From contig JAFAPG010000027.1 of the NCBI GenBank assembly GCA_019247235.1, positions 1-6,034 on the forward strand: a stretch of DNA of 6,034 nt. Direction: 5' to 3'. Under the pieces are notes generated by a model. It did no database searches, had not been told where the DNA came from, and saw only the letters and a program-made list of their open reading frames with translations. Shown here in pieces: positions 1 through 5,544 of this stretch. A program made the position numbers and the translations under genes. The stretch comes from Acidobacteriota bacterium (GTDB taxonomy: Bacteria > Acidobacteriota > Terriglobia > Terriglobales > Acidobacteriaceae). Within the stretch, counting starts at the first letter, position 1; every line of letters starts with the position of its first letter.

Positions 1-25
1 GGTTGGAATGGTGAATTGCCCGACG

Positions 26-1294
26 CTATGTCCTCCCTACGCCTACATATTCAAAGCCCATAGCCCGCAGCCGGACCGAATCCAGGATATTTTTAGTGTC
101 CACAATGAGAGGCCGACGCAACAAGCTTTTGATGCGCGAAAAATCAAGCCCGCGGAATTCTGGCCAGCCCGTGCCTACAACCAGCGCTTCCACGCCTTCC
201 GCGGCGGCATAAGGCGAATCACAGTAATCGATCGATCCGTTCAGTTCGAGCTTGGCGTCGGGCATTGCCACCGGATCATAGGCCCGCACCTTGGCGCCGC
301 GAGCAATCAAGCTCTGGGCCAGTTTCACGGAAGCCGATCCGGCAACCGAGTTGGTATTGGGTTTGAAGGCCAAACCTAAAATGCCCACTGCTTTGTTCTC
401 CAGCGAACGCAGGCAAGTGGAAATCTTTCCGGCTAGACCATCGGCAAGGGCATGGTTCACTTGGCGAGCTGCAGCTAAGATTCTGAGTTCGATGGCATTC
501 CCCTGGGCCAGATGTGCCAGGGAATCCATGTCGGATTGGGCGAACAAACCTCCCATGGAAGCACCCGCCTGCAAACACCGTGGACCGATTTTTTTATCTA
601 AGCCAAGGGCCAGTGACAGGTGCACGGCGTCAGCGCTGACCTTTTCGCATAGCCCAGCGAGTTCATTGATGAAGGAAATTTTTGTAGCCACAAACGCCGT
701 CGCTGCCTCCCGCACCAGTTCGGCGGTGGCATGGTTGGTCACAATGACCGGCACTCCCCGCATCACGAGAGGATGAAAGATTTGCTTGAGCAAGGCCACG
801 GCCTCGTTCGAGCTGGTTCCGAGCACGATCCGGTCCGGCCAATTAAAATCCTCGACCGCACATCCCGCCGTAAAAAACATGGGCTGAGAAACGATGGTCG
901 CCTTCCGACCGGCGTCGCGCACCTGCTGTTCAAGCGCCGCCCCGGTGCCGACCGGCACGGGTGTAACCACCGAAAGGATGGGAGGCCGAGAGACGGCCTG
1001 GGAAATTGCGAGGACCAGATCCCGCAGCTGTTCAGGTGTATCTTCGGCGAGAAAAATCAAACCAGACTTTCGGGCAAACGACTCAATATCAGTCGAATAA
1101 CTCAGTCGACCGGCGCGCACATTTCTCCTGATAACCTCCGCCAGATTCTTCTCATGAAAGGGCACTTTGCCTTGTGCCATTTCCACCATTCGGGAGCTAT
1201 CCGGGTGGCAGCAGAGAACGGGCGTGCCAAAATCGGCCAAACAAGCGGAAATCACGGTTCCCAGATATCCAGCGCCATAGACACCAATCTGCAT
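26..1294 (-). CDS. UDP-glucose/GDP-mannose dehydrogenase family protein, probable pseudoenzyme
   Basis: This 422-residue protein has the full length of UDP-glucose 6-dehydrogenases, which oxidise UDP-glucose to UDP-glucuronate with two NAD+. The N-terminal Rossmann motif GAGYLG (residues 7-12) is intact. Other family landmarks are VPVGT (113-117), VEDFNWPDRIVLG near 146-158, KISFIN (K205, N209), GLAFKPNT (about 307-314) and a C-terminal WPEFR...GFEYVGVGR segment. Many active-site positions are changed. The GFGGSCFPKD motif reads SMGGLFAQSD, so the nucleophilic Cys is Phe251 and the Lys is Ser254; only Asp255 remains. NPEFLxEG reads QPMFFTAG (Glu to Met139 and Ala143). The DDxRxSP segment after FKPNT reads NSVAGSA. 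Family membership is clear, but dehydrogenase activity is doubtful. The ATG at 1294 is chosen because the longer in-frame TTG (1306) lies inside its Shine-Dalgarno. The gene is divergent from trpD. Alternatively it is an oxidoreductase with altered chemistry. Confidence 0.88.
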   Translation of the reverse strand: MQIGVYGAGYLGTVISACLADFGTPVLCCHPDSSRMVEMAQGKVPFHEKNLAEVIRRNVRAGRLSYSTDIESFARKSGLIFLAEDTPEQLRDLVLAISQAVSRPPILSVVTPVPVGTGAALEQQVRDAGRKATIVSQPMFFTAGCAVEDFNWPDRIVLGTSSNEAVALLKQIFHPLVMRGVPVIVTNHATAELVREAATAFVATKISFINELAGLCEKVSADAVHLSLALGLDKKIGPRCLQAGASMGGLFAQSDMDSLAHLAQGNAIELRILAAARQVNHALADGLAGKISTCLRSLENKAVGILGLAFKPNTNSVAGSASVKLAQSLIARGAKVRAYDPVAMPDAKLELNGSIDYCDSPYAAAEGVEALVVGTGWPEFRGLDFSRIKSLLRRPLIVDTKNILDSVRLRAMGFEYVGVGRT

Positions 1295-1297
1295 GCT

Positions 1298-1304
1298 TCC
1301 TCCC
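1298..1304 (-). promoter_or_regulatory. Shine-Dalgarno of the dehydrogenase-like gene
   Basis: On the minus strand this reads GGGAGGA, with the GGAGG core ending 4 nt before the ATG at 1294. It decides the start: the upstream in-frame TTG at 1306 overlaps this site and would have no ribosome binding site of its own. Confidence 0.75.
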
Positions 1305-1364
1305 AAAGCTGTGTTCCCACTGGCTGGGGAGGCCAGCGTCCCAATCTCTCTTATTTACGCTGGC
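1299..1364 (-). promoter_or_regulatory. Possible structured 5' leader with alternative stems and an anti-Shine-Dalgarno
   Basis: Read on the minus strand as mRNA, three segments can pair exclusively: A = GCCAGCG (1364-1358), B = CGCTGGC (1338-1332) and C = GCCAG (1324-1320). A:B gives a 7-bp perfect stem with a 19-nt loop. B:C gives a 5-bp stem whose 7-nt loop is C-rich. CCTCCC (1332-1327) is perfectly complementary to GGGAGG (1304-1299) of the ribosome binding site, so it could mask translation initiation. This is a pairing observation made by eye. No transcript start is known and no named riboswitch is recognised, so the function is inference. Confidence 0.25.
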
Positions 1365-1548
1365 GGCTGTGCCCTGGGCAGAGTACGAGAGGACATGCAG
1401 ATCGAGAAATAGTACAGGTCACAAGCATAGAAATCGGATGGTTACCGGCAGAGGAAGACGGTCGCGATCCGCGCGCCCATCTCCATGATTGCCTTTGTTA
1501 CCCAGAGCTTGCCTGTCAAGACAGCTTTCTGATAGTGGTTGAGGCGGC

Positions 1549-2622
1549 ATGATTGTCGAGGCTCTCCACCAAATTGTCACCCACCGCGAATCCTTGACGC
1601 GTGAGAAGGCCCGCGGGGTAATGAACGAATTACTCTCTGGCCATTGCACCGACGCACAAATTGCCGCCCTGCTCGTGGGCTTATCCATGAAAGGAGAGAG
1701 CGTCGAAGAGATTGTTGGCTTTGTCGAGGCCATCCGCTCGGCCGCCACCCCAATCAAAGTTCATGAAAATTCCTTGCTTGACTCGAGCGGAACTGGTCGC
1801 GAAGCCCTGGTTGACACCTGCGGAACCGGAGGAGATGCCGCCGGCACCTTCAACATTTCTACCGCCACCGCATTCGTCGTAGCCGGAGCTGGGGTTCGCG
1901 TCGCCAAGCATGGGAATCGCAGCTCTACCCCAAAACTGGACATAGAGGGCATGACAGCAAAATGCGGCGCGGCCGATGTGATGGAGGCCTTAGGGGTGGA
2001 TATTCAACTCTCCCCTGAACGTTTGACCCGGTGCCTCAAAGATGTGGGCATAGCCTTCCTATTCGCCCCCTGCCTTCATGCGGCCGCGAAATATGTGCAA
2101 ACAGCTCGCCGGGAAACTCGGCTGCGAACAGTTTTTAACTTGCTTGGGCCACTCACCAATCCGGCCGGGGCGTCAGCCCAAGTGGTAGGCGTTTACGCAC
2201 TCGAGCTGGTGGAAAAACTGGCCAAGGCCCTTTGCATCCTAGGCACGCATCGAGCGTTCGTGGTTCATGGCCGGGATGGATTGGACGAGGTTACGATTAC
2301 CGGGCCAACCCAGGTATCGGAAGTGCATAAAGGCCACGTCCAGTCCTACGAATGGACGCCACAAAAGTTTGGACTACAAACGGCCCGGTTAGAAGAGATT
2401 TCAGGTGGCAATGCCAAAGACAATGCCCGTATCGTGCGCAACATCCTGGCTGGGGAGAAGTCTGCGCGTCGCGATGTGGTTCTTATGAATGCTGCCGCCG
2501 CCCTGGTTGCGGCCGAGAAGGCCGAGCACCTGGTCGACGCCGTTGAGCTGGCCGCGGCATCCATCGATTCCGGAGCCGCCGCTCGGAAACTCGAAGACTT
2601 GGTGCGCTTCACCCGCACGTAA
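1549..2622 (+). CDS. trpD: Anthranilate phosphoribosyltransferase
   Basis: TrpD transfers the phosphoribosyl group of PRPP to anthranilate, the second step of tryptophan synthesis from chorismate, in the cytoplasm with Mg2+. The 357-residue product is slightly longer than usual (about 330-350). It has an N-terminal helical domain (about 1-70) with a typical TDAQIAALLVGL segment. The phosphoribosyltransferase core follows: the GTGGD PRPP loop (92-96), TFNIST (100-105), KHGNRS (120-125), an arginine-rich anthranilate-side segment leading into RTVFNLLGPLTNP (from 193), and DGLDE (243-247), whose D246-E247 pair is the metal site. Between NRS and KCG there are 12 residues where relatives normally have about three, an insertion near the active site. 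The ATG start has GAGG four bases upstream. The gene is monocistronic here: no other trp gene flanks it, so the remaining pathway genes must lie elsewhere. The core catalytic motifs are intact. Confidence 0.95.
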   Translation: MIVEALHQIVTHRESLTREKARGVMNELLSGHCTDAQIAALLVGLSMKGESVEEIVGFVEAIRSAATPIKVHENSLLDSSGTGREALVDTCGTGGDAAGTFNISTATAFVVAGAGVRVAKHGNRSSTPKLDIEGMTAKCGAADVMEALGVDIQLSPERLTRCLKDVGIAFLFAPCLHAAAKYVQTARRETRLRTVFNLLGPLTNPAGASAQVVGVYALELVEKLAKALCILGTHRAFVVHGRDGLDEVTITGPTQVSEVHKGHVQSYEWTPQKFGLQTARLEEISGGNAKDNARIVRNILAGEKSARRDVVLMNAAAALVAAEKAEHLVDAVELAAASIDSGAAARKLEDLVRFTRT

Positions 2623-2914
2623 CCCCGCTGCCTGCGGTGAAGACCGCCGCCCGACGCGAAATCCCCGCTTCGCTCACTACATAGCGAACGCCTTTGATTA
2701 TTGGTTGTCTTAGTTTGCACCATGAACCAATCCGAATCTTAATTCAATCAGGCAGACACCCGAAAAATAGCCCCATGCACCCGACGAACACGGCACGGTC
2801 TGGTTGTTTTGCATTTGGAATCTCGCCCCGGACATGATTCGATAACACGGGCGGGAAATTGCAGAAGTACACGAGAATCATGGTGTCCAATACGCGAGGA
2901 GAGATCATAAAATT
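2623..2914. other. Gene-free spacer between convergent genes
   Basis: This 292-bp gap separates the 3' ends of trpD (plus) and the M1-like gene (minus). It should hold terminators for both, but none is convincing. The best candidates are GCGGT-GAAG-ACCGC (2634-2647), with no T-tract, and TTCGCT/AGCGAA (2669-2674 / 2683-2688, 8-nt loop), followed by moderately T-rich sequence. A weaker long-loop pairing lies at 2821-2856. I see no tRNA, repeat array or supported small gene. Confidence 0.5.
2669..2700 (+). terminator. Weak candidate terminator downstream of trpD
   Basis: A 6-bp perfect stem (TTCGCT 2669-2674 with AGCGAA 2683-2688) lies about 50 bp after the trpD stop. It is followed by sequence with scattered T residues rather than a clean T run. 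The stem is short, so this is only a possibility. Confidence 0.2.
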
Positions 2915-4714
2915 TTAATTTGCGAAAAGCGGGGTTTCTTCAAAGGACCGAACGTGATCAGAAAGGCGGCCAGCCATTGCCGGAGCAATTGGTACCGTTT
3001 GATCGATAGAGCTCAGCCCTATCGGGTAAGGATTCTCTACACCCTTCTCGGGAATGCTCCCGTCATTGATGACCACTTCGCGCGGCGTTGAGGCTGCTAA
3101 AACGCGAACTGTCGCCTTTCCTCCCCCGACCACAGTGACCCGCTCGCTATTCTCCCCCGCCACGGTGCGGATGGTAACTGGGACTTCGGCGGCGGCCTCT
3201 CCTGAGTTCTCGAGCGTTACCGTGATCAAGTAGTGCCCGTTTCCCTGGGCGTGTGGGTAAACGGAAACTATATGAAAATCCGGCAAGCCACGGTCGCGAT
3301 AGACCCAGTCCTCGAAAAACCATCGCAGGTCGCGACCGCTGCGCGCTTCAATCAAGCTTTCCATGTAGTGCTCGTCTCGGTCGTCACTGGCATGGTAGGC
3401 AGCGAGAGCGCTGTGCAAGGCGTTTTCTCCCACCATGTCTTTGAGCATCCACCACACATGCATGGCTTTGGTCTGCACAAAGAGCTCGTCGTTGGCATTC
3501 ACGAGAGCATGCTGCCGCGGCTCTTCGGCCTCCCTCTGTGGCCCAACCAGGGCCGAGCGATGGTTTTTGAGGTACTGGATGCCGGCTTCACGTCCTTTTC
3601 GCAGCTCCAGGTAATGAGCCTGCGCGTAGGCCGCGACACCTTCAAGGATCCAGGCTCGCGATGATGAGACAACCGCCTGGGTCAGCTGCTGAACGGCTGA
3701 AAGCAGTAGAATGGTATCGTCGGCCGAGGCGGGCAGCAGTAACATGCTTCCCGCTTGAAAGGGTGCCGCTTGCGCGTCTGGCAATTCCACTACTTGGTTT
3801 TCTTGTCTCTCCTTGCGGCGGCCCTCTCCGAACCAGCCATGTACCACTGGCGCCGTCTCGTCAATTGCCAGGGCATAATTCTCGATACGCCTCTCGTCTC
3901 CAGGCATAGAGTAGAGGTCGACCTCGGATTTTTGCGCCTTGCTGTAGTTAGCCACCGCGAATGTGGGGACGGTAAGCCCGAGCGGCGCAAAGACATGACT
4001 CGTGCACTGTAGCGAGCTCAGGCTAGGGTCGCTCTCCTCAGCCGATAGGTCCGGTTGAGAGTTTGGCGGGTTCATGAGCGCCGTGGGAAGCAGACCTTCG
4101 CTAAAGAGGCAAAGTTTGACCCGCATTTCCGCTTCTGTTTCGCGCTGTTTCCACCTACCGACTTCTTCAAAAACCGTATTCCCTTCGTTCAGCAGAACCG
4201 CATCGCTAGAGATGGGATACCAAGCGACATAACCAATGCCGCGAACGATCGAAAAGGATTTGCTGATTCGGTCCCAGTCGGAATGCTCCGCCGCCTCCGG
4301 AGGCATACCCATACGCGTAAGGCGCGTCGCATCCTGAGAAATCATTCCCTCGTAACCGACGTCTAGCTCGACTTGGCCGTTTCGAGCAACCGGCCCCGGC
4401 AGCATCACAATTGCCTCCCGTAGTGCGCCGGTGTGGTCGATATCGGAGTTGTAGAGTTGAGAGCTAAATGTGACCGGTTTGCCGTGAAATTGAATCGAGC
4501 TCCAATTCAACGTGGAAGAGATCTGTAAGGCCAGGCTTCTTTGCGGGGTGTCGGAATCGTTTCGCAGCGCGATTCGCCCGCGGACAGCCAGACGCTGCTG
4601 CCAGGGTTCGATTCTCACCTGCAGCTGGTAGGAGGTGAAGGTAAAGGCACGACGATCGATTCCCGAAGCGGGCAAGGCCAGAGCAAAAAGACCGACGACC
4701 ACTACGCTCTTCAT
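2915..4714 (-). CDS. Exported M1 aminopeptidase-like protein lacking the zinc site
   Basis: This 599-residue protein begins with a signal-peptide-like segment (basic Lys2, a hydrophobic stretch to about residue 16, then PASG), so it is probably exported. The architecture resembles M1 metallopeptidases: an N-terminal beta domain, a central helical domain, and the typical GRDLRWFFEDWVYRDRGLP tail of the helical domain (WFFEDW 465-470), followed by a C-terminal beta-sandwich. The catalytic elements are missing. GAMEN aligns with GSMLL (322-326), HExxH with QQLTQ (342-346) and the catalytic YxKG with QTKA (414-417). Only the glutamate of W-L-x-E-G (E358) remains, and the gap before it is 11 residues instead of 18. 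No zinc hydrolase activity is expected. The ATG at 4714 lies 2 nt after the rlmB stop; a GTG at 4720 would overlap that stop by 4 nt and add two residues. Neither start has a clear Shine-Dalgarno, so translational coupling to rlmB is likely. M1 relationship is judged from residue patterns. Confidence 0.78.
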   Translation of the reverse strand: MKSVVVVGLFALALPASGIDRRAFTFTSYQLQVRIEPWQQRLAVRGRIALRNDSDTPQRSLALQISSTLNWSSIQFHGKPVTFSSQLYNSDIDHTGALREAIVMLPGPVARNGQVELDVGYEGMISQDATRLTRMGMPPEAAEHSDWDRISKSFSIVRGIGYVAWYPISSDAVLLNEGNTVFEEVGRWKQRETEAEMRVKLCLFSEGLLPTALMNPPNSQPDLSAEESDPSLSSLQCTSHVFAPLGLTVPTFAVANYSKAQKSEVDLYSMPGDERRIENYALAIDETAPVVHGWFGEGRRKERQENQVVELPDAQAAPFQAGSMLLLPASADDTILLLSAVQQLTQAVVSSSRAWILEGVAAYAQAHYLELRKGREAGIQYLKNHRSALVGPQREAEEPRQHALVNANDELFVQTKAMHVWWMLKDMVGENALHSALAAYHASDDRDEHYMESLIEARSGRDLRWFFEDWVYRDRGLPDFHIVSVYPHAQGNGHYLITVTLENSGEAAAEVPVTIRTVAGENSERVTVVGGGKATVRVLAASTPREVVINDGSIPEKGVENPYPIGLSSIDQTVPIAPAMAGRLSDHVRSFEETPLFAN

Positions 4715-4716
4715 CG

Positions 4717-5451
4717 TCACAAGGTTTTTCGGCGTTGACGTACCACCTCGTAGAGCACCACTCCAGCCGCTACCGAAACATTCAAGGAAGAAACCTTGCC
4801 CAGCATGGGAATTGAAACCAAGAAATCACAGGTTCGTGCCACCAAATGGCGGAGCCCGTGCCCTTCTGCACCCAAACAGATGGCACAGTCGGTTTTGTAA
4901 TCCACGTCGTCGTACAGCTGTTTCCCGTGCTCATCCAAGCCTACAATCCATAGACCCTGTTGTTTGAGCTCCTCAAGGGTTCGGGAAAGATTTCCCACCT
5001 TGGCGACAGGCATGTGTTCGCTTGCTCCGGCCGAGGCTTTCGTCACCGTGCCCGTGATTCCCACCGCGTGGCGTTCAGGAATGATTACCCCATCCGCCCC
5101 TGCCGCTTCGGCCGTGCGCAGGATGGCGCCTAGGTTGTGGGGATCTTCAACCCCGTCCACCACCACAATCAGTGTGTGAGCGCCGCGTTTTCGGCTTAGG
5201 AGATCTTCTACGTCACTGTAGGCCTTTGCGGCGGTGAAAGCTACTACCCCCTGATGCGCGCCTCCGCCCGAGATGTGATCCAGCTCGCCGCGAGCGAGGA
5301 AGCGCACCGCCACGCCGCTCTCTCGACACTGCTGGATCAGTTTTTGCAGGCGCAAATCGCGACGTTCCCGAGCGACGCCGACCCAGGCGAAGGCGCGGCC
5401 GCGAGCTTTGAGAGCCTCAATGACCGGGTTCACACCGAAGATTACGCCCAT
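4717..5451 (-). CDS. rlmB: 23S rRNA (guanosine-2'-O-)-methyltransferase, SPOUT/TrmH family
   Basis: RlmB methylates the 2'-OH of a 23S rRNA P-loop guanosine (G2251 in E. coli) using S-adenosylmethionine, and acts as a dimer. The 244-residue product has the usual length. The N-terminal substrate-binding domain (about 2-75) starts with the typical IFGVNPVIEAL and includes HQGVVA (66-71). The SPOUT domain carries all three motifs. Motif 1 is DGVEDPHNLGAILRTAEAAG (99-118, with N106 and R112), followed by SAGASEH (140-146). Motif 2 is LGAEGHGLR (193-201, E196). Motif 3 is IPMLGKVSSLNVSVAAG (214-230, with N224 and S226), which forms the trefoil-knot cofactor site. Catalytic positions look intact. 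It is the first gene of a minus-strand unit with the M1-like gene and is divergent from the response regulator. The ATG start has only a weak ribosome binding site. A paralogous TrmH-family target cannot be fully excluded. Confidence 0.9.
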   Translation of the reverse strand: MGVIFGVNPVIEALKARGRAFAWVGVARERRDLRLQKLIQQCRESGVAVRFLARGELDHISGGGAHQGVVAFTAAKAYSDVEDLLSRKRGAHTLIVVVDGVEDPHNLGAILRTAEAAGADGVIIPERHAVGITGTVTKASAGASEHMPVAKVGNLSRTLEELKQQGLWIVGLDEHGKQLYDDVDYKTDCAICLGAEGHGLRHLVARTCDFLVSIPMLGKVSSLNVSVAAGVVLYEVVRQRRKTL

Positions 5452-5479
5452 CTCGAAAGCCTAGTGTAACTGCTTCGTT

Positions 5480-5534
5480 TGCTTCAAGCCGCCCTTCGCC
5501 CGCCATCTTTGAACTCGGCTATACTCTTGAAGCA
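5480..5534. repeat. 9-bp inverted repeat flanking the response-regulator promoter
   Basis: TGCTTCAAG (5480-5488) and its exact reverse complement CTTGAAGCA (5526-5534) flank a 37-bp spacer that holds the candidate -10 box. The right arm ends at the first base of the Shine-Dalgarno. A third TGCTTC lies at 5471-5476, one 9-bp step upstream of the left arm. The arrangement could be an operator, possibly for autoregulation, but chance cannot be excluded. Confidence 0.35.
5520..5525 (+). promoter_or_regulatory. Candidate -10 box of the LytTR response regulator
   Basis: TATACT matches the sigma-70 -10 consensus at five of six positions and lies 19 bp before the GTG start. No good -35 box is visible; TTCGCC (5495-5500) has a 19-bp spacer and is poor. 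Transcription would begin near 5532, giving a very short untranslated leader that holds little more than the ribosome binding site. Confidence 0.4.
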
Positions 5535-5539
5535 GGAGG
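5534..5539 (+). promoter_or_regulatory. Shine-Dalgarno deciding a GTG start
   Basis: A perfect AGGAGG lies 5 nt before the GTG at 5545. It supports that non-ATG start, from which the receiver domain begins immediately. Confidence 0.85.
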
Positions 5540-5544
5540 CAACC

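Larger units (their letters stand above)
1295..1548. other. Divergent intergenic region between the dehydrogenase-like gene and trpD
   Basis: This 254-bp spacer must hold the promoters of two divergent genes. I could not find a convincing -35/-10 pair for either one. The half facing the dehydrogenase-like gene contains the possible leader structure. The half facing trpD contains a short dyad, CTGTC-AA-GACAG (1513-1524), about 25 bp before the trpD start, which could be an operator. Near the trpD start, GAGG (1541-1544) is a short-spaced ribosome binding site. No tryptophan-rich leader peptide or classical trp attenuator is visible. Confidence 0.4.

Noticed and set aside
530..560. A frameshift or sequencing error as the explanation for the missing cysteine motif in the dehydrogenase-like gene.
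   Set aside because: The motif keeps its normal spacing (GG, then D six residues later), the frame is open on both sides, and other distant active-site residues are also changed.
1514..1519. A perfect TTGACA on the minus strand as a -35 box for the dehydrogenase-like gene.
   Set aside because: No acceptable -10 box lies 16-18 bp downstream on that strand. The hexamer is part of the CTGTC-AA-GACAG dyad and is over 200 bp from the start codon.
731..1552. A 273-codon plus-strand open frame whose TGA overlaps the trpD ATG as ATGA, looking like an operon partner of trpD.
   Set aside because: It is mostly antisense to the well-supported dehydrogenase-like gene. Its translation is rich in His/Arg with no recognisable domain, and it has no good ribosome binding site. 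The ATGA overlap appears to be coincidence.
2821..2856. TCTCGCCC / GGGCGGGA pairing as a terminator.
   Set aside because: It has a 20-nt loop, one wobble pair and no T-tract on either strand, so it does not look like an intrinsic terminator.
2744..2881. A 45-codon minus-strand frame in the spacer after the M1-like gene, with a hydrophobic C-terminal part.
   Set aside because: There is no Shine-Dalgarno before its ATG and no recognisable family; a frame of this length is expected by chance.
3233..3664. A 143-codon plus-strand open frame opposite the M1-like gene.
   Set aside because: It is antisense to a gene with signal peptide and family features, and its translation shows no domain. It is a shadow of GC-rich coding sequence.
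4718..4720. GTG at 4720 as the start of the M1-like gene.
   Set aside because: Not excluded: the 4-nt overlap with rlmB is plausible. The ATG two codons later was preferred because neither start has a ribosome binding site and ATG is the commoner start; the protein differs by only two residues.
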